From positions 1 through 45,311 of the forward strand of contig LUZZ01000042.1 in the NCBI GenBank assembly GCA_001603845.1: DNA of 45,311 bases. The letters run 5' to 3'. The first letter of the stretch is position 1, and every line of letters begins with the position of its first letter. This stretch comes from Syntrophobacterales bacterium Delta_01. Lineage in GTDB: Bacteria; Desulfobacterota; Syntrophobacteria; Syntrophobacterales; Syntrophobacteraceae. The notes under the pieces were generated by a model. That model made no database searches. It had not been told where the DNA came from and saw nothing but the letters and a program-made list of their open reading frames with translations. A program made the position numbers and the translations under genes. Shown here piece by piece: positions 25,234 through 34,733 of this stretch.

Positions 25234-27495
25234 TCAGGGCAAGTCCTTGAAGGTGACGACGAGCGGCGAGCCGGCGATATCCCACGTTCCCTTGGCCACG
25301 TTGGTTCCCCGTGCAAAGGCAAGGTAGCTGTACCGGCCGTAGTGGGTGATCTTCCGGGCGGCCGCGGCCGCGGGTTCGGCGGCCAGCCCGGCGGTGGACA
25401 AGAACAGGGCGGTGAGCTTTCCGCCCCTTTGCGGGTCCGTCCATACCGCGAACAGGGAGTCGGCGGAATCGCTCGTAAACGACCTGGCAAGCGAGAACCC
25501 GCCCCGCGATATCTTCAAGCCTTCGGGCGCCCGCGCCAGAACGACCCGCAGCCGTTCGGATTCCGGAAAACCAAACAGCAGGACGTCCTTTTTGCCGATT
25601 TCGCTCAAATCCATTTCCCGTTCGGAAACGATCGCCGCGCCCTCCTGGTCCAGCCCGGCCAGCAGGGTTTGAAGCGGACCGGCTTTCTCGCGGGAAACGT
25701 CTCCGCAAAGCACCGCGGTCAGGCCCTTCGAGCTTTTCAGGCTGTTTACCGAGGCCGGGATCTCTTCGGGGGCGAGCAGCCGGAACACGTTTACATCCGG
25801 GTCCGCCGCGAGTTTTCGGGGCACGCCGGTACTCCGGAAAACGAACGGCGAGGAAGCGCCGCTGATCTTTATCTTTTTTTCAACTTTTTCACCGTTGGAC
25901 GCCGTAAGCCGGACACCGAGGTCCAGGTCAAAGGGCGGGGTGCTCTGCACCACGTTTCCGGAAACCTCCCAGCCCTTGGGGATCCGTTTTGCCGAAACGC
26001 CTTCCAGCCTCAGTTTGGGCGCGCCGCTTTGCGCCACCCACTGCTCGAAAAACCGCTTCGATTCGCGCTCGCTCCAGCCGCCTTCGGCCGCGAACACCTT
26101 TCTGAAATCCTCCCACGAGGTCTCCACCTGGAACCGCTCGCGGTAGATCCGGCGAAGCGAGCGCCAAAACGGTTCGTCTCCCAGTTTCCGCCGTATCATG
26201 TGAAACACGAAGGCCGCCTTGTCGTACCCGACCGCGCGCGTGGCCGGGTCGGTCCGGGCAGTGAAGTCCGCAAGCGGGAAATCGCGGCCGGATGCGGCGA
26301 GGGTTGCGTAGTCGCGAAGCATCCGAAGCCGGTACTCCAGGGCGTCACGAGGCGAGGCCAGTTCGGTGGAAAGGTAGTCGGCAACGTAGGTGGTAAGCCC
26401 CTCGCACCAGTTGCCCGAATCGGGAGCCACCAGCACGCCGTTGCCCCACCAGCAGTGGGCGACCTCATGCCGGAGGCTGGTCTGAGGGATGAAGGGCAGG
26501 CGAAGCACGGTCGAACCCAGCAGGGTGTAGGACGGGAACCCGTAGCCGGTGGGGAAAAAGTTTTCCACCACCGCGAATTTCGGGAAACCATACGGGCCGT
26601 GCAACCGGCTGTAGAAGGCGATATGCGAGGACGCCGCGTCGAGATAAGTTTGCGAAAGAGAATCGGAACCCGGAAAGAAGAAGGTGTACACGGGCACCTT
26701 GCCCGTCCTTTCCGAGCGCACCGAATATTTTGCCGCCGAAAGCGCAAGCCCCTCCCCTATGTTTTCCACCTCCCAGGTGGTGACGCTCCTGCCGCCCTCA
26801 TCGGTCATTCCCTTCAGTTTGCCGGCGGTGACCGCGTAAACCCCGCGCGGGGCGACGATCCGGATATTGAAGGAACTCTCCCCCGAACCCTTCCGGCCGG
26901 CATGGTCGGGAGGTTCGATCCGGGGATACCACCCGGAACCGGATAGGAGGAAGGTTCCCGTTTCCGAAATCGTACCGGAAACGCCGAACCCGGGATTGTC
27001 GAAAGAAGCCGGCGCGGTGGGGACGGGATCGTCGAAAACCGCGTCGTAGGCGATATCGATGCCGGGAGCCGGCCCTTTCATCCGGGAGGGATCCGGGAAA
27101 ACCGTGAGCACGCCGGCCCGGAAATCATAGCGCGCCGCCGTTCCTCCCGCCGAAACCGATTTGATGTCGGCCCGCCCGGAGAGCAGGAACACGCAGTCCC
27201 GCATGCCGGGGGCCTTGAACACCACGTGGTCCCGTGCCGAGAGGGAATGGGACAGGGGTTTCAACTCGACCGTCAGGTCGTGGTGGATGGACGCGGCACC
27301 CACTTCCGGGCAACTCCCCAAAACCGCGAGGATTAAAAGCAGGAATAAAACGGCAAAACCGGCCGGGGGAAGCGACGGGCCGGGCCGCCCGCGGGAGGGA
27401 AGGCACCGGGGCCGCAGCGCCCGGCTGCGACGGCGCCTGCTCCACGACGGTGAGGGGCCGGACGCCCGATTTGTCTTTTCGCCCATGGCGCACAC
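25234..27495 (-). CDS. M1-like gluzincin metallopeptidase, exported
   Basis: This 753-residue protein has an arginine-rich N-terminus, then a hydrophobic segment (about 44-60) that serves as signal or anchor. A gluzincin peptidase follows with zinc motif HEVAH (343-347) and the third ligand E365 in NWCEGLTTYVADYL. The spacing between motif and glutamate is 17 residues, one fewer than the usual M1 HExxH-x18-E. The N-terminal 300 residues form an M1-like beta domain; the C-terminal 220 residues are a beta-rich region with no recognised catalytic motif. GTG at 27495 is preferred because AAGGAG lies six bases before it, while an ATG nine bases on is too far from that site. It follows the glycosyltransferase gene by 34 bases. 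Confidence 0.85.
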   Translation of the reverse strand: MCAMGEKTNRASGPSPSWSRRRRSRALRPRCLPSRGRPGPSLPPAGFAVLFLLLILAVLGSCPEVGAASIHHDLTVELKPLSHSLSARDHVVFKAPGMRDCVFLLSGRADIKSVSAGGTAARYDFRAGVLTVFPDPSRMKGPAPGIDIAYDAVFDDPVPTAPASFDNPGFGVSGTISETGTFLLSGSGWYPRIEPPDHAGRKGSGESSFNIRIVAPRGVYAVTAGKLKGMTDEGGRSVTTWEVENIGEGLALSAAKYSVRSERTGKVPVYTFFFPGSDSLSQTYLDAASSHIAFYSRLHGPYGFPKFAVVENFFPTGYGFPSYTLLGSTVLRLPFIPQTSLRHEVAHCWWGNGVLVAPDSGNWCEGLTTYVADYLSTELASPRDALEYRLRMLRDYATLAASGRDFPLADFTARTDPATRAVGYDKAAFVFHMIRRKLGDEPFWRSLRRIYRERFQVETSWEDFRKVFAAEGGWSERESKRFFEQWVAQSGAPKLRLEGVSAKRIPKGWEVSGNVVQSTPPFDLDLGVRLTASNGEKVEKKIKISGASSPFVFRSTGVPRKLAADPDVNVFRLLAPEEIPASVNSLKSSKGLTAVLCGDVSREKAGPLQTLLAGLDQEGAAIVSEREMDLSEIGKKDVLLFGFPESERLRVVLARAPEGLKISRGGFSLARSFTSDSADSLFAVWTDPQRGGKLTALFLSTAGLAAEPAAAAARKITHYGRYSYLAFARGTNVAKGTWDIAGSPLVVTFKDLP

Positions 27496-27529
27496 TGGCC
27501 GCTCCTTGGCCGCGGCCGCCCGTCTCCCG

Positions 27530-29116
27530 TCATTTCGAAATCTGGGATGGGGATTCGGAAGCCGCCGGCTTCAGTTCAGAAACCGCAGTAGGGGGCTGGA
27601 AATCCTGCCGCCTGTATATGAGAAAATCCCCTATCACGTGGACCAGTTCGTAGTCCATCAGCAGCCTTTCGGAAAACATCGTCAGAGCTTTCCGATGACC
27701 GTTCAGAAACGTCAGCCTGGCAGGCTTGATTATAAACGCCGGGTTCTGGTCCAGTATCCCGGCAAGCTCGGATTCCACCGTGGCCGAAGGACCGTAGGCC
27801 GCTTTCAGCTCATATTCCCTGCCCACGCTGCTGGGGTGGATGGAAACCCGGGAAAGAGGCGGCTGCGCCAGGAACCATTGCGCCAGGTGCCCGGCCATGA
27901 AATATATCGGCGCATTCCCGGGATTGTTCTTCCTGAGGTAGTCCACCAAGTCGTAGATAGGTCCGTAAACCAGGGGTTTTCCGGCCATGGCCCTCGCCAC
28001 AACCGGCTTATAGGCATTGAAAACGGTTTGGGCGGGAACGATCAGTGACAGGACCACCGCCGCAATCAACACCGGCCTGCCGCGGGTGCCCGCCGCCCAG
28101 TCCAGAAACATTGCCGCCGTCAGGGCCGCAAACGGAAGCACCTGGAGCAGATAATGTTCGTGGGCCGCGCCGCTCGCGGCCGCAGACACATAACTGGTAA
28201 CCAGGAAAAACAGCACCACCACCAGGCATCGTTGCGTCTGCGCGGAAAACTTCCGCCACGAAAACGCGATGGTTGCCAGCCCGCAGGCAAACCCGGCCAT
28301 GATGAGGAAATTGGTCAGGATATATTCCCGCTCGGCCATCCGGGCCAAAAACACCCACGTGGCCTGCAGGGGACCGTACTGCGACATCGAATACAGGAGC
28401 GGCGCCGTGTACATCACGTTGAAAAAAAGGTCCGGCCTGCCCGCAAAAACGAAAGGCAGAAAAGACAAGGCCACCGGCAGGACGCCTCCCGCCACGTACA
28501 CCGCGAAACGGCTGACGGCCCCGGCCTTCGAGCGGAAAATTTTGCCGAACAGGATGAAAAATCCTGCCGGGATCGCCACGTAAACCAGGTTGAGGCGCAC
28601 CAGGCATGCCGCCGACATCAAAACGCCGGCCAGGAAGAGGTCTTTGAGGTCGAGGTCTTCCTTGAGCATTATGAAAGCGGCCGCGGCAAGCGGCGCCACC
28701 GCGAGCATCTCGGTGGTTATGCTCCCGCCCGAACCGGAAAGGGTGGTAAAAAGAATGTAGAGAAGCCCGGCGATGATCCCGGTGCGGGAATTTTTGAGCC
28801 TTTCGCCCGCCAGGTAGACAAAGAAGCCCCCCAGGAAGACGAACAGGGCTCCGCCCAGGCGGACGGCGGGAACGCTTTTACCCAGGAAATAGAGAAACCC
28901 GGCAAAGTAATAGAACAAAAGAGGAGGTTTTACGTCCCACAGCTTGTCGAAAAGCAGGTTGCCGTTGAGAATGTCCTGGCCGAGCAGGATAAAGGTGGCT
29001 TCGTCGGAACCGAACGAATCCGGGAAGAAAAAGGGCAGGCGCACGAGAAGCGTGAACACCGCCAAGATGATGAAAACTCTAATTTTCGTATTGTGGAACA
29101 CTTTCCCCCCTCTCAT
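27530..29116 (-). CDS. GT-C (family 39-like) membrane glycosyltransferase
   Basis: The 528-residue protein has about 11-13 transmembrane helices and a C-terminal periplasmic domain of about 140 residues. The first periplasmic loop contains FGSDEATFILLG, the acidic catalytic motif of PMT/ArnT-like GT-C enzymes, and DVKPPLLFYYF, another family signature. Such enzymes move a sugar from a polyprenyl carrier to lipid or protein outside the membrane; donor and acceptor are unknown. The ATG at 29116 is annotated, but a GTG at 29101 sits just behind AGAGGGGGG and could be the real start. It is upstream of the M1-like peptidase on the same strand. Confidence 0.85.
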   Translation of the reverse strand: MRGGKVFHNTKIRVFIILAVFTLLVRLPFFFPDSFGSDEATFILLGQDILNGNLLFDKLWDVKPPLLFYYFAGFLYFLGKSVPAVRLGGALFVFLGGFFVYLAGERLKNSRTGIIAGLLYILFTTLSGSGGSITTEMLAVAPLAAAAFIMLKEDLDLKDLFLAGVLMSAACLVRLNLVYVAIPAGFFILFGKIFRSKAGAVSRFAVYVAGGVLPVALSFLPFVFAGRPDLFFNVMYTAPLLYSMSQYGPLQATWVFLARMAEREYILTNFLIMAGFACGLATIAFSWRKFSAQTQRCLVVVLFFLVTSYVSAAASGAAHEHYLLQVLPFAALTAAMFLDWAAGTRGRPVLIAAVVLSLIVPAQTVFNAYKPVVARAMAGKPLVYGPIYDLVDYLRKNNPGNAPIYFMAGHLAQWFLAQPPLSRVSIHPSSVGREYELKAAYGPSATVESELAGILDQNPAFIIKPARLTFLNGHRKALTMFSERLLMDYELVHVIGDFLIYRRQDFQPPTAVSELKPAASESPSQISK

Positions 29117-29321
29117 GCGGCAAAATCCGGTGCGGAAAAGCCGGCTTCCGGTACCGTTCCATGATCACAGGGCGGCCTCTTCGCGCTGCTTACCGAGTTC
29201 AGTGAGAAAATACCGGTGGAACGCGCACGACGCCAGGGGCACGAAGCACAGGAGGCGAGCCGCTGGCTCTAATTGCCAGACTTTTTCCCACTCCACAAGA
29301 AAAAACACTAGGCAGAAAGGA

Positions 29322-30410
29322 TTATTCGGGTTGGAGGCGCCGGTTGCCGGAAAATCCGGTCTGTCCGACAAGGCCGATGGCGGCGGCATCGGCCAGCAGG
29401 GCGCCGAGGGTTTCGATGGTTTTCCGGAAGGGTGTGTTTCGGACGTATTCCCAGCGGCTGTCGCCGGTATAATGTTCGGGCATCTTGAGGTTGTAGAGTA
29501 CGGGCGCCTGGAGTTTTCTCACGTTCGAGGCGTGGACCCGCAGCCACGCGTCGCCGAAGGGAGCCACGTCGGTGATGTATTCGACCAGGACGTGGCCGTT
29601 GTCGAAAATGCTGGTCGTAATCTTGCGGCCCGCATCGAAATTTCCCACGGTGGCGTCGGGCATCACTTCGGCCAGGTGCAGCCCGGCCAGCACGAGGTTC
29701 GTTCCGGCGTGGTTGGCCGCTGACGGGATGCCCACCAGCGCGTTGCCCAGAAAAGCGTCCTTCAACTTGGACGCGCAGTACTTCAACCGGTTTTTGAAAC
29801 CGGCCGGAGCCGCCTTTTCGCCGGGATGAAACGCACCGAAGCTCAAGGCGCCGGCCAGGTTTTTGAAAAACCCGGCGACGCTCCCCAACATTCCGCTCTG
29901 GTGCCCTTCCTTGATGGCGTTGTTCCGGTCCCGGTAGAGAAATGAAGACCCCAGGAAAAGATTGCCGACAAAATTTTTCATATTGCCGAATACCGACGAC
30001 AAATCTTTGCCGATTCGGCTGAAAAACGATTTCTCCTGGGGCGCGTTTTCGATCACCTGCTTTTGTTCCGGGAAATAATGACGCCCCCCCGGATTTCGAA
30101 GCAACTGGTCGTCCTTGTACTTCGCCCAGCCGCCGGGCTCGACGGCGGGCTTTCGCATCGCCTCCCGGTATGCGGCTTCCGCCCCGGCAGCCGGTTTCAG
30201 AGACGGGGTGGCGGTGCCGGAAACCGGCCTGGACAGCGGTTCGGTTGGGGATGCGGACAGAGGTTTGATCTCGAACCGTTCCCCGGACTGTTCGGCATGC
30301 GCCGCGTCCAGGACCGCGTCAAAGGACTGACTGCCGCCGGTCCGGGGGGCGGGGGCGCCGGAAACCGCAGGCTCCGGTGAGTCCGCACTGCAAATGGTCT
30401 TGGTTTTCAT
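29322..30410 (-). CDS. Hypothetical protein in the Mgl cluster
   Basis: The 362-residue protein begins with about 95 disordered, Pro/Ala/Ser-rich residues, then a mixed segment with a glycine/phenylalanine-rich stretch (FVGNLFLGSSFLYR near 146) and hydrophobic helices (VAGFFKNLAGALSFGAF, GLHLAEVMPDATVG). No signal peptide or catalytic motif is visible and I do not recognise the family. The ATG at 30410 (MKTKTICSAD) is preferred; upstream codons lie in low-complexity sequence. It lies downstream of the kinase-like gene with a 171-base gap that holds simple repeats, so it may be read from the same transcript. Confidence 0.65.
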   Translation of the reverse strand: MKTKTICSADSPEPAVSGAPAPRTGGSQSFDAVLDAAHAEQSGERFEIKPLSASPTEPLSRPVSGTATPSLKPAAGAEAAYREAMRKPAVEPGGWAKYKDDQLLRNPGGRHYFPEQKQVIENAPQEKSFFSRIGKDLSSVFGNMKNFVGNLFLGSSFLYRDRNNAIKEGHQSGMLGSVAGFFKNLAGALSFGAFHPGEKAAPAGFKNRLKYCASKLKDAFLGNALVGIPSAANHAGTNLVLAGLHLAEVMPDATVGNFDAGRKITTSIFDNGHVLVEYITDVAPFGDAWLRVHASNVRKLQAPVLYNLKMPEHYTGDSRWEYVRNTPFRKTIETLGALLADAAAIGLVGQTGFSGNRRLQPE

Positions 30411-30475
30411 CCGCAACTCTCGTGGTGGCAAAGGGCACGGGCAAACAGGGTTCCCCGAAAATATAAGCAATCCGC

Positions 30476-30574
30476 GTGCCAGTCCGGTTGCGGGTTGCCG
30501 GTTGCGAATCGGGGGTTGCGGGTTGCCGGTTGCCGGTTGCCGGTTACCGGTTGGGAGTTGGGAGTTGGGAGTTG
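30476..30574. repeat. Simple-sequence tract GGTTGCC / GGGAGTT
   Basis: Degenerate tandem GGTTGCCGGTTGC units are followed by TTGGGAGTTGGGAGTT units in the gap between two minus-strand genes. The tract touches the 3' end of the kinase-like gene and is the same low-complexity type found inside the ThiI-like gene. Confidence 0.6.
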
Positions 30575-30581
30575 TCCGGTG

Positions 30582-32207
30582 TTACGGAATCAGTTTCAGT
30601 TCCCCCAGGAATTTCTGGTACGAATCGTCTCTTTCGCGGAGCAGGGCGTCGGGAAAGGCCTTTTCCAGCACGAGGGACATCTGGGTGGTGCTGCGCCACC
30701 GTTTCATGGGGTCGAATTCCAGGCACCGCATGATCATATCGTTGAGCGTATCGGGGATCTCGGGCCGCCAGACCCGCGGAGGAGACGGGTACTGCTCGCA
30801 GTGCTGGATTTCGTATTCTCCGTAGGAAGACGCCTTGAAGGGAGGGGTGCCCGTGAGCATCTCGTAGAAAAGTGCCCCGAAAAGGTAAATGTCGGTGAAC
30901 GCCGGAGGCTTCTTGCGCGAAAGATACGTCCGGAACTGCTCGGGCGCTCTGTAGGAAAGATAGTGCAGCGGAAGTTTTTTGATCTCGGTTTCGGCCGGAG
31001 CGGTTTTTTCGATCTGCTTCCACAGCCCGCCGTTGCACAGCTTGATGCAGGGCCGGTCGGTGCGCACCATGATGCGCGAAGGGCGCAGGTCGAGATGGAA
31101 CGTGTTCCGGATTTTGCCGTCGTTGCCCAGGTGCAGGTGGAGGTCCCCCAGGGCTTCGAGCAACTGGTAGGCGAACTTGATGGCCAGGGGCAGCGGAATG
31201 AGTTCCCCGGTGGCAAGAATGTCGCTCAGCGAAAGCGGGTAGTGCTCGCGGACGATGAAAAAATGGTCGTCGCTGTTTGCCAGGTCGTACAGCCTGACCA
31301 GATGGTTGGACTGGGTCGCCATCTGCTCGCGTGCCCACGCGTTGAGGCCGCGCGGGGAGAGTATCCCGCCGAACTGGCCGGCCAGGTTCTGCCCGGCCAG
31401 TTTTTTCCCGCTGCCCGATTCTTCCAGTTCCACGACGATCGAGCTGGACCCCACGTGGAGCAGGTTCATGATACGGTAGCTGAGCTGCGGGCAGTCCTGC
31501 TCCTTCGGGCCGTCTTCCCTCCAGGAGGTCACCGTCTGGCCGAGCATGAGGTTCACCGAGTACCGGTCCAGCGACGAAATGGAGGAGGTGATGATTTCCC
31601 GCTCCTTCCCCTTCTTCGGCTCCCGGCCGGAACCGTTTCTGGCCTGGATGGTGGAGTCTATCTCCACTTTCTTGTTGATTTGCGAACACTTGTTGATCTT
31701 CAGGAGAATATTTTTGCGCAGTTCCTCGACGATGGTCTTGTTGGAGTAAATCAGGTTGTAAAAATGGATGGCCTCATCCCATTTGCCCATCTTCGACGCA
31801 CAGTCGCCGCACAGTTCACTCGCCTTGAGATTGTCCCACCCCAGGTCGGCCGCCTTCTTGAATTCCGCGATGGCTTCTTCCCAAAACTGCCCGTCCATGA
31901 GGGCCAGCCCGTACTCGAAATGGTCGGCCGGGCCCGACGCCGCTTTCCCGGCGGATTCCCCGGACCGGCACGCGTCCGGGTTTTCCACGGACTCTTCCCG
32001 GCAGGACGTGATGCTCCGGTGCAGTTCCTCTTTTTCCTCGTCGGAAAGACCGCTTTTGTCGATCTCTTCGCTCAACCCGGCCAGGATCTCGCCGGTTTGT
32101 TCCCGGAGCCCCTGCTCCAGGTAGACCTTCGCTTCCGACAACCGATCGAAAAACGCCTGGAACAGTTCTCCGCTGGCCGTTCCGCCGTTCAAGGTTTTAT
32201 CATCCAT
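30582..32207 (-). CDS. TPR-containing protein kinase-like protein, probably a pseudokinase
   Basis: The 541-residue cytoplasmic protein has an acidic helical N-terminus, two TPR-like repeats (about 95-155) and a Hanks-type kinase fold (about 245-520). Kinase landmarks are a catalytic-loop analogue HLDLRPSRIM (371-380), an APE motif in YRAPEQF (420-425) and TDIYLFGALFYEMLTGTPPF (438-457). The catalytic-loop asparagine is replaced by arginine and the DFG motif reads NGG (392-394), removing both metal ligands, so phosphotransfer is unlikely. A scaffold or ligand-sensing role is inferred. The start at 32207 is 16 bases after the CheW-like gene, within the mglB/mglA operon. Confidence 0.8.
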   Translation of the reverse strand: MDDKTLNGGTASGELFQAFFDRLSEAKVYLEQGLREQTGEILAGLSEEIDKSGLSDEEKEELHRSITSCREESVENPDACRSGESAGKAASGPADHFEYGLALMDGQFWEEAIAEFKKAADLGWDNLKASELCGDCASKMGKWDEAIHFYNLIYSNKTIVEELRKNILLKINKCSQINKKVEIDSTIQARNGSGREPKKGKEREIITSSISSLDRYSVNLMLGQTVTSWREDGPKEQDCPQLSYRIMNLLHVGSSSIVVELEESGSGKKLAGQNLAGQFGGILSPRGLNAWAREQMATQSNHLVRLYDLANSDDHFFIVREHYPLSLSDILATGELIPLPLAIKFAYQLLEALGDLHLHLGNDGKIRNTFHLDLRPSRIMVRTDRPCIKLCNGGLWKQIEKTAPAETEIKKLPLHYLSYRAPEQFRTYLSRKKPPAFTDIYLFGALFYEMLTGTPPFKASSYGEYEIQHCEQYPSPPRVWRPEIPDTLNDMIMRCLEFDPMKRWRSTTQMSLVLEKAFPDALLRERDDSYQKFLGELKLIP

Positions 32208-32223
32208 AAAAGGCCCCGCTCGA

Positions 32224-34050
32224 TCACTGCTCCACACTCTCGCCGGCCATATCCGCAACGCGCGCCGGGTCGAGGACTTCCGCGCACAGGCCCGACTCGG
32301 TCCTCGCGATGCCCAGGGCCGCCTGGCAGGAACACTCCTCTTCTTTTATTTCCATTTCGGCCCTGAAATCGATCCTGTCCGAATCGGAAAGCACCACCCC
32401 CCAGTCGTCGCCGAGATTGAGGAAAATCGCCATCCGAAGATCGGCCGGCGCTTTTTCCGCCTGGAAGACCGACGGGCCGATCAGCCTGAATCTGAGGGCT
32501 TGGAGGGTCCTGCGCGGCATGGCGGCCCACTCCCCGAGCACCCCGTTGCGAACGTTTCGCAAAAACGGCTTCACATCGTCCAGGGTAGCGTACCCCCGCG
32601 CCCGGATTTTATCGGCCACTTTCCTGGAAATCCGGCTGTACTTCACCATGTTGGGGAAAAAAACGCCGTAAGACCGCCCGCAATAGCGGAAAAGACACAG
32701 GTCTTCCCGCCTGGTCCGGCTTTCCCGCCCGGCCGGGGGCCCGGCATCCGCCGCCTGCCCGGCCCCCTTTTCGGCGGACGGTACCGATTGGGCCTCGCAG
32801 GCCGAAAGGACCTTCTCCAGGTTTTCGACCCACGCGGCCCTGCTGTTCAAACTCCCCCCCTGCTCTCTCAACGCCCCTACTCGGAACTCCATCCCCGCCC
32901 GAATGCCGGCCAGCATTTCCACCACCGGCGCAAGTCCGGCGCTCTTGCCCAGCACCGTTTCGACTTTGCGCAAGCGGTTGATTTCGGCTTCGAGCCCCTC
33001 GATGGTTTCCGCCAGGGACCGCCCCGACGCTTTCATCCAATCTCTTAAATCAATGAGCGACCAGTCGCCGGGCATGGGCGCCTCCGGCGCCTTGGGCCGC
33101 CGGTGTCCCGCTTCCGGCCTGGGCGAACGGGCGGTCAAATCCTCCGCACGATCCGGGGGCCGTGCAACCTCCTCTTTCGCCTTTTCGCCGCTTCCCGCCG
33201 GCCCGCTTTCCAACCCGCCTTCCGCCTGTTCTTCTCCGCCGGCCTGCGGCCTGGTTTCCCTGGCCGCCATCGCCTTTTCCCGCATCAGCCGAAACCGGCC
33301 CAGGAGGGACACGATCCGCTCTTTTTCGCCCGGCCCCGGGGCTTCCTCCATCAACAGCATGTGCGCCAGCAGCCCCTGCGACTCCCGGATCAGCTCGATG
33401 ATCTGGTTGTTTACGAACTGCGGCCTGGCGTTCAGCCGGGCAAGGATCACCTTGAGCATCTTGAATATGGGAACGGTCTGAGGCGCGCTGCCCGCAAACG
33501 GTTCGAGCCCCGACAGGGCCGCCTGGAGCTTCCTGATGTTCTGCTGCGAAAACTCCCAGTCCAAACTGAGGTACGCCGCGTTGAAAACCTCGACCAGCTT
33601 GGGCAGCTCGTCCCTGGCTCCGTAGCCCGTCCTGAACGCCGGTGAAGGCCCGGAGGGGTAAAAATCCTCGTGGGTTTCCGGCCCGGCTTCCACGGCTTGC
33701 GGCTGCCCGGCCGGTTCCTCCGGTGGGGCCGGCGAAGCCGGGACCGCTTCCCCGCTTTCTTCCGCCTGTGCCTCGCGGCTTACCGGAACGAAAAGGGCGT
33801 CGATTTCCCTGTCGATTTCGGCATCCAAGGCTTTGGGATCAAACGGTTCCTTCCCGCTGCCGGCCGCTCCGCCCCCCGGCACCGCAATGCTTCCGCCGGC
33901 CATGGAGATTTCCGCGGCTCCCGGAGCACCGGTGCGCGGCTTTGCCGCCGGGACGAACAGGGAATCGATTTCCCTGTCGATTTCGTTTTCGATGGCTTCG
34001 AAATCTACTCCGGCTGCCGCGTCCTGAGCGTTATCTCTTGTCTCGACCAT
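32224..34050 (-). CDS. Large Mgl-cluster protein with duplicated EIDREID motif and CheW-like C-terminus
   Basis: The 608-residue protein starts with a disordered acidic region holding two copies of a short motif, NEIDREIDSLFVP (about 22-34) and AEIDREIDALFVP (about 77-89). A helical middle (about 180-310), a Pro/Glu-rich linker and a helical segment with coiled-coil character follow. The last 160 residues start with CLFRYCGRSYGVFF and end with DWGVVLSDSDRIDF...LGIARTESGLCAEVLDPARV, which reads like the two halves of a divergent CheW domain. This fold assignment is by pattern only. AAGGAA precedes the ATG at 34050, 56 bases after mglA. A role as scaffold between MglA/B and a signalling partner is inferred. 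Confidence 0.7.
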   Translation of the reverse strand: MVETRDNAQDAAAGVDFEAIENEIDREIDSLFVPAAKPRTGAPGAAEISMAGGSIAVPGGGAAGSGKEPFDPKALDAEIDREIDALFVPVSREAQAEESGEAVPASPAPPEEPAGQPQAVEAGPETHEDFYPSGPSPAFRTGYGARDELPKLVEVFNAAYLSLDWEFSQQNIRKLQAALSGLEPFAGSAPQTVPIFKMLKVILARLNARPQFVNNQIIELIRESQGLLAHMLLMEEAPGPGEKERIVSLLGRFRLMREKAMAARETRPQAGGEEQAEGGLESGPAGSGEKAKEEVARPPDRAEDLTARSPRPEAGHRRPKAPEAPMPGDWSLIDLRDWMKASGRSLAETIEGLEAEINRLRKVETVLGKSAGLAPVVEMLAGIRAGMEFRVGALREQGGSLNSRAAWVENLEKVLSACEAQSVPSAEKGAGQAADAGPPAGRESRTRREDLCLFRYCGRSYGVFFPNMVKYSRISRKVADKIRARGYATLDDVKPFLRNVRNGVLGEWAAMPRRTLQALRFRLIGPSVFQAEKAPADLRMAIFLNLGDDWGVVLSDSDRIDFRAEMEIKEEECSCQAALGIARTESGLCAEVLDPARVADMAGESVEQ

Positions 34051-34106
34051 GGTATTCCTTCCCTGCCTGCGGCCGGTGTGGTGCCGGGTGCCCGGTGGGG
34101 GCGGTT

Positions 34107-34733
34107 TCAGCTCCTGGCCGCAAGGTCGCCGCCCACTTTCTGGATCACGCTTTTTATGGTGCGCTTGCTGATCTCGCGCAGGGTCTCGTACACCCCCTCG
34201 CCGGATAGCGCGCTGGCCTCGAACCACGGCACATCCAGCTCTTGGTTGAGGTCGTTTTGGAGTTCTTCGACGCTGAGCAACGGGATATTCGATTTCAAAA
34301 GATCGCGCTTGTTGTACTGAAGGACAACGGGGACCTGCGGGAGCACCAGTCCTTCATCCACCAGGTTCTGCCCGAGGTTTTGCAGGCTCTCGACGTTTTT
34401 CGCCTTCTGGACGCGAAGCGAATCGGCCACGAACACCACGCCGTCCACCCCTCGCAGCACCAGTTTCCGGGTGGTGTTGTACATTACCTGTCCCGGCACG
34501 GTATAAAGCTGGATGCGTATGGTCATGTTGAGGACCTTGCCGATGCTCAGGGGCAGAAAGTCGAAGAAAAGAGTCCGGTCCCCCTTGGTATCTATGGTCA
34601 CCATCTTGCCGCAGACCTGCCGGGACAGGGATTCGTGAATGTGGAGCAGATTGGTGGTCTTTCCACCACGCCCGGGACCATAGTAGACGATCTTGGCCTG
34701 AATTTCGTTTTTGCTCAAATCTATGAAGGCCAC
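34107..34733 (-). CDS. mglA: MglA-like small GTPase
   Basis: This 208-residue Ras-like GTPase is of the bacterial MglA family. G1 is YYGPGRGGKTTN (P-loop 19-26), the MglA-typical G3 is LYTVPGQVMYNTTRK (78-82), G4 is NKRDL (141-145) and G5 is SAL. The GTG at 34733 is chosen because it gives MAFIDLSKNEIQAKIVYYG, the canonical MglA N-terminus, and overlaps the mglB stop by 13 bases; the frame upstream runs through mglB. In Myxococcus MglA-GTP marks the leading pole and drives gliding and type IV pili; here the role in polarity or motility is inferred. Confidence 0.92.
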   Translation of the reverse strand: MAFIDLSKNEIQAKIVYYGPGRGGKTTNLLHIHESLSRQVCGKMVTIDTKGDRTLFFDFLPLSIGKVLNMTIRIQLYTVPGQVMYNTTRKLVLRGVDGVVFVADSLRVQKAKNVESLQNLGQNLVDEGLVLPQVPVVLQYNKRDLLKSNIPLLSVEELQNDLNQELDVPWFEASALSGEGVYETLREISKRTIKSVIQKVGGDLAARS

